A DNA stretch of 64,000 bases from Psychroflexus montanilacus. Lineage in GTDB: Bacteria; Bacteroidota; Bacteroidia; Flavobacteriales; Flavobacteriaceae. The DNA lies in contig NZ_JAIQZC010000001.1 in assembly GCF_020164535.1 (NCBI RefSeq), positions 1,178,001 to 1,242,000 on the forward strand. The letters are read 5' to 3'. Below the pieces are notes generated by a model. The model saw only the letters and a list, made by a program, of their open reading frames with translations, had not been told where the DNA came from and ran no database searches. The stretch's first letter is position 1. Every line of letters begins with the position of its first letter. This document shows, piece by piece, positions 29,349 to 37,732 of this stretch. Position numbers and translations under genes: made by a program.

Positions 29349-30632
29349 CTATATCATTTCTTTCATCATTGCAAAGATGGCATTTTTAAAACTGCGATCT
29401 GCAAAATCTGAATTTTCAAATATAAAGTTCATCTGACCATTTACAGCCTTTATAGATGACTTTAATTGTTTTAATTCTTCAATTTTTTCATAAACATCCA
29501 GGTTTCTCAACACATTGGAATTGAGAACATAAGGTTGAACTACAAGTCCTGAGACCTGTTCCAGATTTAAATCATAAAATTGGAAAGAGGTACAGGTACC
29601 TGCTCTAAAGCCAATATTTCTCTGATAGCCCATAGAAAAATCCTCTTCAATTTCCAGTTTATTGAAATTCAAGTAGGCATCTGGAAAATTAAGGTGATAA
29701 TTTTTGATAAGCGCTTTGGACAAACTCCGGTTCACAATGCTCTGCCAGCGCTTCTTTTCCTTTTTCAAAATCTCAAAGCTATACAAAGCTTCAAATCCTG
29801 GAAGCAAGCCCAAATCGCCGTAATCTCCCATAGACTTAATCAGTTTATGATAAATTCGCTTGTTGTAGCTGATGCTTTTGGTGTAACGTGAGTAATTGCT
29901 CAACTGAAAATAAAAATCCAGCTGCAATCTATTTTCCTTTGCAAAGTCTATGAGTTCATCGTAGATATCATAAGGATCCTGTTGAAACCTCAGCATAGTT
30001 TTGAATCTGTCAAACATAGATTTCAACTGCAACTGAAATAGGTCTCTAAGCGTTGCGCCTACAAACCTTACAAAGCCGTTATGTCTGTGCTTAAAGGCTT
30101 TGGACACCGAAATCAAAAAATGACTTTTGAATTTCTTTTCAGGAAACTTCTGATCCGGAAATTTAATCTTTAAAATGGCTTTTAGCTTATAAGCCCAGAC
30201 GTCTACTACTGGCGTTTTCAAGAATTCATGCTGATAGGCTAAACTTTCTTCGATAGGATAAGAGTCCACATCATTTTTTACATGGGGCTGGTATTCCTCG
30301 TACCTGGTCACCAGGTAAAAGGATGCTGAAAAAATATCAAACGGGATATCGCTTTCTGAAGACACCCTAAAAAAACAAGGAACATCCTGCCAAATATCCA
30401 TACTGAAATTGAGGTCATTGATTCCCGACTCTTCAAGCAGTCCAAATTTCTGGATAAATACCTCATTCCCCAATCGTTTTTTGGCATAGGAAAATTTCAC
30501 CCCTTCAAAAGCGATAAAGTCTTCCACTTTGGAACAAAATTTCACCTTGAAGCCTAAAATCCGTCCACAAATGTGTCTAAAAATATAGTTGATTCTTGGT
30601 GTTTGTTTGGGTATATAAACCAGTAATTCCAT
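29349..30632 (-). CDS. Polysaccharide deacetylase-like protein of Bacteroidota
   Basis: A 427-residue cytoplasmic-looking protein with no signal peptide. The N-terminal region (MELLVYIPKQTPRINYIFRHICGRILGFKVKFCSK) and the middle FYLVTRYEEYQ are typical of a Bacteroidota family usually annotated as polysaccharide deacetylase-like, with a C-terminal half resembling a NodB-type barrel (DYGDLGLLPGFEAL, NFPDAYLNFNKLEIEEDFSMGY, GFRAGTCTSFQFYDL). The metal ligands of classical NodB enzymes are not obvious, so activity is uncertain. It lies between radC and the HAD gene, with gaps of 0-3 bp, in one operon. Confidence 0.6.
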   Translation of the reverse strand: MELLVYIPKQTPRINYIFRHICGRILGFKVKFCSKVEDFIAFEGVKFSYAKKRLGNEVFIQKFGLLEESGINDLNFSMDIWQDVPCFFRVSSESDIPFDIFSASFYLVTRYEEYQPHVKNDVDSYPIEESLAYQHEFLKTPVVDVWAYKLKAILKIKFPDQKFPEKKFKSHFLISVSKAFKHRHNGFVRFVGATLRDLFQLQLKSMFDRFKTMLRFQQDPYDIYDELIDFAKENRLQLDFYFQLSNYSRYTKSISYNKRIYHKLIKSMGDYGDLGLLPGFEALYSFEILKKEKKRWQSIVNRSLSKALIKNYHLNFPDAYLNFNKLEIEEDFSMGYQRNIGFRAGTCTSFQFYDLNLEQVSGLVVQPYVLNSNVLRNLDVYEKIEELKQLKSSIKAVNGQMNFIFENSDFADRSFKNAIFAMMKEMI

Positions 30633-30635
30633 AAC

Positions 30636-31334
30636 TTATAGCAGGCTTTCGTCAGCGAAGCTAAAGTAAGTTTTTTCTGTCACAATGATATGGTCCAGTA
30701 CCTTTATGTCCAGAAGTTCTCCTGCTTTTTTAATCTTTTGGGTTATGGTTTTATCGGCCTGGCTGGGTTGTAAGGTTCCCGAAGGATGATTATGTACGAG
30801 AATAAGTGCTGTCGCCCCCTGAGCCAGTGCACTTTTAAAAACCAATCGTGTATCTACCATAGTTGCGGTTATACCTCCTTTGCTTAATGGAAACTTGTAG
30901 ATCACCTTATTGGAATTATTGAGCATCAGGACCCAAAATTGCTCGTGGTCCAAATCCCCTATAAACGGATGCATTATTGAGAACACATCTTTACTTGAGG
31001 TGATTTTATTAAGCTTTTCCATAGGTTCTGCTCCACGCCTGTTACCAAGTTCCAACGCAGCCATAATACTGATGGCTTTGGCTTCGCCAATACCTTTAAA
31101 CTCCTGAAGCTGTTTGAGATTAGTTTTAGCCAGCTTATGCAAACTGTTTTCTGAGGTATGAAGGATACGTTTACATAGCTCAACAGCACTTTCTTCTCGG
31201 TTTCCAGAGCCTATTAAGATTGCCAAAAGCTCTGCATCACTAAGGCTGGATTTTCCTTTATGAATTAGCTTTTCTCTAGGTCTGTCGTCTTCCGACCAAT
31301 GTTTTATACTGAAGGAATTCGGGGATGATGGCAT
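30636..31334 (-). CDS. radC: RadC-family JAB-domain protein
   Basis: A 232-residue protein with an N-terminal helix-hairpin-helix region (FKGIGEAKAISIMAALELGNR) and a C-terminal JAB/MPN domain whose metal motif is VHNHPSG (His181, His183) with Asp194. The family was named for DNA repair, but its biochemical role is unsettled. Length is normal. First gene of a four-gene minus-strand run ending at 27896. Confidence 0.93.
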   Translation of the reverse strand: MPSSPNSFSIKHWSEDDRPREKLIHKGKSSLSDAELLAILIGSGNREESAVELCKRILHTSENSLHKLAKTNLKQLQEFKGIGEAKAISIMAALELGNRRGAEPMEKLNKITSSKDVFSIMHPFIGDLDHEQFWVLMLNNSNKVIYKFPLSKGGITATMVDTRLVFKSALAQGATALILVHNHPSGTLQPSQADKTITQKIKKAGELLDIKVLDHIIVTEKTYFSFADESLL

Positions 31335-31443
31335 GTGCTTAAGATTTAGATAAATATAATCAATACTAAAATAAAGAGGAAACCATGAAAGTGATGATAA
31401 TAATTAATCGAATCAAAATTTAATAAGAATCTGGAGAAGGTTG

Positions 31444-31451
31444 TACTTTTG
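31444..31451 (+). promoter_or_regulatory. Candidate -7 element before the PaiB-like gene
   Basis: TACTTTTG matches TAnnTTTG fully. A TTTA at 31419-31422, 21 bp upstream, could serve as the -33 element. It overlaps a possible TTG start at 31449, which argues that translation begins at the later ATG at 31476. Confidence 0.5.
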
Positions 31452-31475
31452 AAAACTCAATTTAGATCAAGACTC

Positions 31476-32054
31476 ATGAGTTATTTACCAGAACATTTCA
31501 CAGAAAAGGATTGGATCGTTGTCAAGCATTTTATCGAGGAATTCCCATTGGCGACTCTTATCACCAGCTTTGAAAATGAAATTTTCACCTCTCATATTCC
31601 TTTCATCATTGAAGACAACAAACTTTTGGGTCATATCAATAAAGACAACCCACAGTATAAACACCTCAACACTTCTAAAGTTGAATTGGTATTTCATGCA
31701 GGAGATGCTTACATATCGCCTTCAGCATTTCCTACCGACGAACTTCCGACTTTTAATTTTGCCAAAGTGCACGTCAAGGGGCAGGCAACTTACGTGGAAG
31801 ACAAAAGGCTTATCAAAAGTCTTGTGGATATGACAGATCAAATGGATGATGATTTTAAACTGGAGTACACGCATCCCAAAATCGATCAACTGAAACACTT
31901 CATTCAGGGTTTTGAAATTTCGATAGAATCTTATCATGCTCGGTTCAAGATGAGTCAGGATAAATCTAAAGCCCACTTTGAGAAGGCTAAATCTATGATG
32001 CAGGAAAGTCAGACCCGAAGATTAACCAATTTTTTAAAGCACTTGAAATTTTAA
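31476..32054 (+). CDS. PaiB-like FMN-binding protein
   Basis: A 192-residue protein from the ATG at 31476, beginning MSYLPEHFTEKDW as in the family. It contains LVFHAGDAYISPSAFPTDELPTFNFAKVHVKGQA and the C-terminal MTDQMDDDF ... IQGFEISIESYHARFKMSQDKS, both characteristic of the PaiB split-barrel fold, which binds flavin. PaiB is annotated as a negative transcriptional regulator in Bacillus, but an enzymatic role is also possible. It is divergent from radC. Confidence 0.88.
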   Translation: MSYLPEHFTEKDWIVVKHFIEEFPLATLITSFENEIFTSHIPFIIEDNKLLGHINKDNPQYKHLNTSKVELVFHAGDAYISPSAFPTDELPTFNFAKVHVKGQATYVEDKRLIKSLVDMTDQMDDDFKLEYTHPKIDQLKHFIQGFEISIESYHARFKMSQDKSKAHFEKAKSMMQESQTRRLTNFLKHLKF

Positions 32055-32055
32055 G

Positions 32056-32499
32056 TTATTCAGCAGCCTCTTCTATTTCCACATCCGTATAGTAGGTGAT
32101 TTCAACTTCCTGCCGACCCCAGTCTACCGCCGCTTCTTTATCCAGACCCATGTAAATGTCAATTTTATTGGTCCAGCGCTTGTTCATTTTGTCTTTTACA
32201 ATGTAAGTCCCAGGAAAACCTTCTATCTCGACTTCCTGGTTGTGATCCAAACCCAGTTGAATCAAATCGCGAGAGACGGCAATAGCTTTCTCTTCAGCTT
32301 CTAAAGTATCGCCCCAGGCGGTAAGGTATGGATTTCCTTTTTTAGTTTGATTTTCTACAGAATTGTAAGCTGTTGCAGTGACGACTCTGGTAACTTCTTT
32401 AGTATCATCTTCTTTAGTCTTACAGCCTAATAATAATCCGACTAAAAATAGGACAATTAAATTATTGATGAGGCCATTTGGTATGTAAAGGTTGATCAT
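32056..32499 (-). CDS. 3D-domain lipoprotein (double-psi beta-barrel)
   Basis: A 147-residue protein with a hydrophobic leader and lipobox VGLLLGC (Cys near residue 26). The mature domain, VTATAYNSVENQTKKGNPYLTAWGDTL followed by IAVSRDLIQLGLDHNQEVEIEGFPGTYIVKDKMNKRWTNKIDIYMG, matches the 3D domain found in MltA-like and RlpA-like peptidoglycan proteins, including the Asp residues at KDKMNK and KIDIY. Likely envelope-located and acting on, or binding, peptidoglycan. Convergent with the PaiB-like gene, 1 bp apart. Confidence 0.82.
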   Translation of the reverse strand: MINLYIPNGLINNLIVLFLVGLLLGCKTKEDDTKEVTRVVTATAYNSVENQTKKGNPYLTAWGDTLEAEEKAIAVSRDLIQLGLDHNQEVEIEGFPGTYIVKDKMNKRWTNKIDIYMGLDKEAAVDWGRQEVEITYYTDVEIEEAAE

Positions 32500-32648
32500 A
32501 ATAAGATTTAATTTTTTTGTTCTTCGTCATCTAAGCAAGGTAAGTTCTAGTGAGTTCAATTGAAGTTAAAATAGACCTCACAAATTATAGACAACTGTGA
32601 GATCGTATTTATGATCATCGAGATTATAAAATTTGCTATCCTTCAGAA

Positions 32649-34004
32649 TTACTGTATCCAGTTTTTCACTTCATCAAAATCCAAACCTCCATAATTTCCG
32701 GAACTCATCAAGAGCAGAACATGATCCATATAGGTTTTAGATTTCAGAAATTCCTGAAATGCTTCCGGATCGGTATAAACCTTTAAATCTTTTCTTCCAA
32801 AAGCCTTGAAAATTTGGTCTTCAGTGATGGCCTCCAGCTGTTTAATTTCAAGCGCTTTTGGCGAATAAAATACAACGGCTTCATCGGCTGCATTGAGAGC
32901 TTCTTTGTATTCTTTTAGAAATTCAGCATTCAGACTGCTGTAGGTATGAAGTTCCAGGCAAGCCAGAACAATTTTAGAAGAAAACTGAGCTTTCACAGCT
33001 TTTGTCGTTGCCAAAACCTTAGACGGAGAATGTGCATAATCTTTAAACACAACTGCTTTGTTGGATTTGGCTATTTTCTCTAAACGCTTGGATGCTCCAG
33101 TAAAACTGGTGATGGCTTCATAAAAATCATCCTCATCTACACCCATATGCTGGCAAATCCACTTGGCTCCTGCTATATTTTGCAAGTTGTGTTTACCAAA
33201 AACCTCTACAGGCATAGGGCCTTCAGCAGTCTCAAGATACGTATCTCCATCTTCAATACTATGCTCTGGTGTAGAATATGCGTGTTTTCGGGTGGGTTTT
33301 GTCGCCTTCTGAGCCAACTGAGTTAAAATATCGTCTTCTTCATTGTAAACCAAAGTACTCCCATTGGTCATGGTGTCCAGAAAAATCTCAAACTGCTCAA
33401 CATAATTTTCAAAGGTGGGGAACACGTTGATGTGATCCCAGGCAATGCCACTCAAAAGTGCAATATTAGGTTCATACAGATGGAATTTTGGCCTTCTGTC
33501 CAAAGCAGAACTCAGATATTCATCCCCTTCCAACAAGATGAAATCGTTTTCATCGGTCAGGTGAACCATGGTGTCAAAACCTTCCAGTTGGGCACCCACC
33601 ATGAAATCTACTTCTTTATCATGATAATGCATCACGTGCAAAATCATAGCCGTAATCGTTGTTTTACCATGCGAACCTCCTATAACAACTCGTGTTTTAT
33701 TCTTGGAATGTTCGTATAAATATTCAGGATAAGAATATATTTTGAGACCAAGTTCTTTAGCCTTCAGCAGCTCTGGGTTATCAGCTTTGGCATGCATTCC
33801 TAATATTACAGCATCAGTTTCAGAAGTAATTTTTTCAGGAAACCAGCCAAATTCCTCTGGCAATAAACCTTTGGCCTTCAATCTAGATCTTGAAGGTTCA
33901 AAGATTTCATCGTCACTTCCTGTGATGTAATCCCCCTTTTCGTGAAGAGCCATCGCAAGATTATGCATGGCACTCCCTCCTATCGCTATAAAATGTAAAT
34001 GCAT
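32649..34004 (-). CDS. mpl: UDP-N-acetylmuramate:murein tripeptide ligase (Mpl)
   Basis: A 451-residue Mur-ligase family enzyme that reattaches recycled L-Ala-gamma-D-Glu-meso-Dap to UDP-MurNAc. It shows the N-terminal UDP-binding loop (IAIGGSAMHNLAMALHEKGDYITGSDDEI), the ATP P-loop GGSHGKTT (about 110-117), the HINVFPTFENYVEQ region of the central domain, and the C-terminal domain starting at KDYAHSPSKVLATTKAV. The starting MHLHFIAIGG separates it from MurC. Gap of about 80 bp to the TPR gene upstream. Confidence 0.92.
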   Translation of the reverse strand: MHLHFIAIGGSAMHNLAMALHEKGDYITGSDDEIFEPSRSRLKAKGLLPEEFGWFPEKITSETDAVILGMHAKADNPELLKAKELGLKIYSYPEYLYEHSKNKTRVVIGGSHGKTTITAMILHVMHYHDKEVDFMVGAQLEGFDTMVHLTDENDFILLEGDEYLSSALDRRPKFHLYEPNIALLSGIAWDHINVFPTFENYVEQFEIFLDTMTNGSTLVYNEEDDILTQLAQKATKPTRKHAYSTPEHSIEDGDTYLETAEGPMPVEVFGKHNLQNIAGAKWICQHMGVDEDDFYEAITSFTGASKRLEKIAKSNKAVVFKDYAHSPSKVLATTKAVKAQFSSKIVLACLELHTYSSLNAEFLKEYKEALNAADEAVVFYSPKALEIKQLEAITEDQIFKAFGRKDLKVYTDPEAFQEFLKSKTYMDHVLLLMSSGNYGGLDFDEVKNWIQ

Positions 34005-34085
34005 GTATGTGTTTATTTAATTCAAAGATAAAGGTTTCCATGCTAGATGAAAATGTTCCTGCCTGCAATCCTCCCTAAAATTTCC

Positions 34086-34925
34086 CTAATTCAGTCTGGA
34101 TTTTAGTTGGTTGAGTTGTTCTATTTCTTCTGAATTTAATTCAGAAAGATTTATGGCGCTTAGAATATCTAGAGCTTCCCGCTTATTTTTATTCAACGTA
34201 AGGGCTCTATCGACATACACTGAAGCTAAGTCGACAGAATTCAATTTTTGGATTCCTTTTTCTAAAGTCTGAAAGTAATTTAAGTCATTTCCAGAGCGTT
34301 TATAAAGCTCTGCCAATTCTTTGTAAGTTGTCACCGACTGACCCAACTCAATCGCTTTTTTGTAATGCGTTTCAGCTTTTTGATAATTTTCCATTTCTCT
34401 TTCTATAAAACCAAAAGCCAAAGCACCATCTACTGCACTTATGGTTTTTAATTGGGAAGCATATTCACGTGAGGTACTTTCACTACCACCAAGTATACCC
34501 GGAAGTTCGAGATACATCTGCAGCAAAGCCCAGCGCGAATTGATATGCTCTGGATCCAGCTCAGCAGCTTTTTTTAAGTGAAACTTGACATCACCGATAA
34601 GACTAGCAGCTTTAAATGGATTGGCATTTTTGGCAACCAACCCAAGCGCACCACCATATCTAAAGTGATATTCCGCCTCATCAGGATAATCTTCAACTAA
34701 AGTTTTATTCACCTCAGCACTGTCTTCCCAACGTTCCAGTTTTGCATAAGCCTGACCCAAATAATCTCTTGCCATTTTATGGGATGGCTCGGTTTTTACA
34801 GCAGTTTCCAACTTAGAAACAGCGAAGTCAAATTTTCCATCTTCAAAAGCTTGCTTGCCGTTTTCGAATGCATTTTGAGCTAAGGTTATAAATGGTAATA
34901 GTACTAGCAATAAGATAACTTTCAT
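34086..34925 (-). CDS. Periplasmic tetratricopeptide-repeat protein
   Basis: A 279-residue protein starting at the ATG 34923-34925, with a signal peptide (MKVILLLVLLPFITLAQ). The frame runs 50 codons further upstream through a terminator, so the longer form is rejected. The mature part is a series of TPR-like helix pairs (FENGKQAFEDGKFDFAVSKLETAVKTEP, ARDYLGQAYAKLERWEDSAEV, and others). TPR proteins act as scaffolds; the partner is unknown. Confidence 0.85.
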   Translation of the reverse strand: MKVILLLVLLPFITLAQNAFENGKQAFEDGKFDFAVSKLETAVKTEPSHKMARDYLGQAYAKLERWEDSAEVNKTLVEDYPDEAEYHFRYGGALGLVAKNANPFKAASLIGDVKFHLKKAAELDPEHINSRWALLQMYLELPGILGGSESTSREYASQLKTISAVDGALAFGFIEREMENYQKAETHYKKAIELGQSVTTYKELAELYKRSGNDLNYFQTLEKGIQKLNSVDLASVYVDRALTLNKNKREALDILSAINLSELNSEEIEQLNQLKSRLN

Positions 34926-34972
34926 TCTATAAATTTGGTTCACAAGGAAATGATGCTTTTCTATAAAAATAT

Positions 34973-35000
34973 AAAAACCAAGCCTTACAGCTTGGTTTTT
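34973..35000. terminator. Intrinsic terminator after ahcY
   Basis: A perfect 11 bp stem (34973-34983 with 34990-35000), loop CTTACA. The flanking A and T runs let it work for minus-strand transcription from ahcY. It lies 26 bp beyond the ahcY stop. Confidence 0.88.
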
Positions 35001-35025
35001 ATAAATTGAATGTTTCAATTCTAAA

Positions 35026-36342
35026 TTAATATCTGTAGTATTCAGGTTTGAATGGACCTTCCACTTCCACTCCAATGTAATCAGCCTGATCAGATTTTAA
35101 CTCAGTCAATTCAACACCGATTCTTTCTAAGTGAAGTTTGGCGACCTTTTCATCAAGATGTTTTGGCAACATATATACTTCATTTTTGTATTGATCGGTA
35201 TTTCTCCAAAGCTCTAATTGGGCTAAAGTCTGGTTGGTGAATGAATTACTCATTACAAAACTTGGATGACCTGTTGCACAACCAAGATTAACCAATCTTC
35301 CTTCAGCAAGAAGAATAATATCCTTCCCGTTGATCGTATATTTGTCTACTTGTGGTTTAATTTCGACACGGGTATCTCCATGGTTTTTCTTCAACCAGGC
35401 CACATCGATTTCGTTGTCAAAATGACCGATGTTACAAACCAGTGTTTTGTCTTTAAAAGATTCAAAATGCTCACCTCTTATAATATCTTTATTTCCAGTA
35501 GTGGTGATCACGATATCAGCTTTTTCAGCAACCGTTTCCAGTTTCTTCACTTCAAACCCGTCCATCGCGGCTTGTAAGGCACAAATTGGATCAATTTCAG
35601 TAATAGTGACAATAGAACCAGCTCCTTTAAAAGATGCTGCAGTTCCTTTACCTACATCACCATAACCACAAACTACCACACGTTTTCCTGCAAGCATCAA
35701 GTCGGTCGCTCTTCTTATCGCATCTACAGCACTTTCTCTACAGCCATATTTGTTATCAAATTTAGATTTGGTCACACTATCGTTGACATTGATAGCAGGC
35801 ATAGGAAGTGTTCCGTTTTTCATTCGCTCATAAAGTCTGTGAACGCCTGTTGTTGTTTCTTCAGAAAGGCCTTTGATGCCCTCTGCTAGTTGAGGATATT
35901 CATCCAAGACCATATTGGTAAGATCACCACCATCATCCAAAATCATGTTGAGAGGTTTTCTGTCTTCACCGAAAAATAAGGTTTGCTCAATACACCAGTT
36001 AAATTCCTCCTCTGTCATTCCTTTCCAGGCATAAACAGCTACACCAGCTTCTGCAATAGCAGCTGCAGCGTGATCCTGAGTTGAAAATATATTACAAGAA
36101 CTCCACGTTACCTCTGCTCCTAGTTCTACAAGGGTCTCGATAAGGACTGCAGTCTGAATAGTCATATGTAAACATCCAGCGATACGAGCACCTTTCAATG
36201 GTTTTTCTTTACCAAATTCTTCCCGTAATGCCATCAATCCTGGCATTTCTGACTCGGCTAATTCTATTTCGCGTCTTCCCCATTCCGCCAAAGTAATATC
36301 TTTGACTTTATAAGGAGTATAAGGTAGTGTTTCCGTACTCAT
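35026..36342 (-). CDS. ahcY: Adenosylhomocysteinase
   Basis: A 438-residue cytoplasmic NAD-dependent enzyme that hydrolyses S-adenosylhomocysteine to adenosine and homocysteine, keeping methylation going. Diagnostic segments are [37 protein letters not shown], the NAD site [20 protein letters not shown] and the C-terminal KPEYYRY. Length is normal. Divergent from the phosphopantetheinyl transferase operon, with interleaved promoters. Confidence 0.99.
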   Translation of the reverse strand: MSTETLPYTPYKVKDITLAEWGRREIELAESEMPGLMALREEFGKEKPLKGARIAGCLHMTIQTAVLIETLVELGAEVTWSSCNIFSTQDHAAAAIAEAGVAVYAWKGMTEEEFNWCIEQTLFFGEDRKPLNMILDDGGDLTNMVLDEYPQLAEGIKGLSEETTTGVHRLYERMKNGTLPMPAINVNDSVTKSKFDNKYGCRESAVDAIRRATDLMLAGKRVVVCGYGDVGKGTAASFKGAGSIVTITEIDPICALQAAMDGFEVKKLETVAEKADIVITTTGNKDIIRGEHFESFKDKTLVCNIGHFDNEIDVAWLKKNHGDTRVEIKPQVDKYTINGKDIILLAEGRLVNLGCATGHPSFVMSNSFTNQTLAQLELWRNTDQYKNEVYMLPKHLDEKVAKLHLERIGVELTELKSDQADYIGVEVEGPFKPEYYRY

Positions 36343-36356
36343 AATTTATTTTATTA

Positions 36357-36374
36357 TATTTTTGGACAAAATTA
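36357..36374. promoter_or_regulatory. Interleaved divergent -7 elements of ahcY and the PPTase operon
   Basis: On the plus strand TATTTTTG (36357-36364) fits the -7 consensus for the PPTase gene. On the minus strand TAATTTTG (36374-36367) fits it for ahcY. The two are 2 bp apart, so polymerase could occupy only one promoter at a time. I see no clear TTTG at the expected -33 distance for either. Confidence 0.5.
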
Positions 36375-36394
36375 AGGAAACCCGTTATAACTCT

Positions 36395-37027
36395 ATGCCG
36401 ATTTACAAAAGAATAACAGTAGATGAACATACTACCGCACTAATTTGGAAAATTGAAGAACCTTTAGAATTTCTTGAAAATGGAGTAAAACTCAGCGACT
36501 ACTGCAGGGAAAGATATGACGGGATGAAATCCATGATTCACAAGAAAGGCTTTATGAGTATTCGTCACTTGCTTCAAAACTTTGGCTACACTGATTTTGA
36601 TTTGAGTTATGATGAAAAAGGCAAACCTCACCTCAAAGACGGAAAACATATATCCATTACCCATTCGTTTGAATTTACTGCCGTGATCGTTTCTGATAAA
36701 AAAGTAGGTATTGACATCGAAAAGCAGAGAGATAAAATCAAACTCATCGCCCCAAAATTCACGCCTATCGAAGAATACAAGGCCCTGGGAGAAGGAGAAG
36801 ACCTGATAAGAAAACTCACTATCGTCTGGGGTGCTAAAGAGTCACTCTATAAATTGTATGGAAAAAGAGGATTATTATTTCTGCATGATATTTTTGTAGA
36901 GGACTTTGATATTTCAGAACAAAAAACAACGGCCAGAGTTACTCACAACCAAAATATTACTTATTACACACTTAATTTTCTTGAGTTTGAAAATTTCACC
37001 TGTGTTTATGCTCTAGCTCATGAATAA
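36395..37027 (+). CDS. 4'-phosphopantetheinyl transferase superfamily protein
   Basis: A 210-residue protein from the ATG at 36395 (MPIYKRITVDEH); a TTG start 33 bp earlier lies inside the promoter and is unlikely. The catalytic motifs are VGIDIE (metal-binding Asp) and WGAKESLYKLYG. These enzymes transfer phosphopantetheine from CoA to carrier proteins; this may be the Sfp-like form or an AcpS replacement. The last 8 bp overlap the GGGP synthase gene, so translation is coupled. Confidence 0.85.
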   Translation: MPIYKRITVDEHTTALIWKIEEPLEFLENGVKLSDYCRERYDGMKSMIHKKGFMSIRHLLQNFGYTDFDLSYDEKGKPHLKDGKHISITHSFEFTAVIVSDKKVGIDIEKQRDKIKLIAPKFTPIEEYKALGEGEDLIRKLTIVWGAKESLYKLYGKRGLLFLHDIFVEDFDISEQKTTARVTHNQNITYYTLNFLEFENFTCVYALAHE

Positions 37028-37730
37028 TAAAACATTCAAGCCTATTTTTGAGTCTATTACTGAAGCGGTTTCTCTTCAAAAAAAACTGTTGAGCATCTTA
37101 ATTGATCCTGATAAATTTGATCTCACATCAACCGAAGCTTTTCTCAACCAAATTCCAAAAGTAACCAACTATCTTTTTGTAGGTGGTAGTGAAGTTAAAA
37201 ATGGACAAACCGAAGTGGTTATCGATCAACTCAGGCAATTATCGAATCTGCCAATAGTTTTATTCCCCGGTGATGTCAACCAAATTACTGATCGAGCAGA
37301 CGCTCTTTTATTTCTGAGTCTACTGTCTGGGCAGAATCCAGAATATCTTATCAACCAGCAGGTCAAAAGCATATCAAAACTTCAACATTCGTCTTTAGAG
37401 CTTATTCCAACTGGCTATATCTTAATTGACGGTGGAGTTCCCACTTCAGTTTTGAAAATAAGTCAAACCAAAGCCATTCCTCAAGATCAAGTTTCAATTG
37501 TGGTACACACGGCTTTGGCCGGACAGTTCTCTGGCAAACAACTCATTTACCTGGAAGCTGGCAGTGGTGCTAAATGTCCGGTTTCCACAGAAATTATTTC
37601 TGAAGTCAAAAAAAACATAACTATCCCATTAATTGTTGGTGGCGGCATCAAAACCGAATTTCAAATGGAAAAAGCTTACAAGGCTGGCGCGGACATGGTG
37701 GTGATGGGCAATGCTTTCGAACTAACATAA
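37020..37730 (+). CDS. Geranylgeranylglyceryl/heptaprenylglyceryl phosphate synthase
   Basis: A 236-residue TIM-barrel enzyme of the PcrB/GGGPS family, joining a polyprenyl diphosphate to glycerol-1-phosphate. Diagnostic parts are LLSILIDPDKFDL, FVGGSEVKNG, LFPGDVNQI, the YLEAGSGAKCPV motif and PLIVGGGIKTEFQMEKAYKAGADMVVMGNAFE. The family is central to archaeal lipids and also occurs in many Flavobacteriia, where the physiological product is poorly known. It overlaps the PPTase gene by 8 bp. Confidence 0.93.
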   Translation: MNNKTFKPIFESITEAVSLQKKLLSILIDPDKFDLTSTEAFLNQIPKVTNYLFVGGSEVKNGQTEVVIDQLRQLSNLPIVLFPGDVNQITDRADALLFLSLLSGQNPEYLINQQVKSISKLQHSSLELIPTGYILIDGGVPTSVLKISQTKAIPQDQVSIVVHTALAGQFSGKQLIYLEAGSGAKCPVSTEIISEVKKNITIPLIVGGGIKTEFQMEKAYKAGADMVVMGNAFELT

Positions 37731-37732
37731 GC

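Noticed and set aside
31449-31475. TTG start giving a longer PaiB-like protein
   Set aside because: The codon lies inside the -7 element, and the family begins at the later ATG (MSYLPEHF).
34926-35075. N-terminal extension of the TPR protein
   Set aside because: It would run through the ahcY terminator and place residues before an obvious signal peptide.
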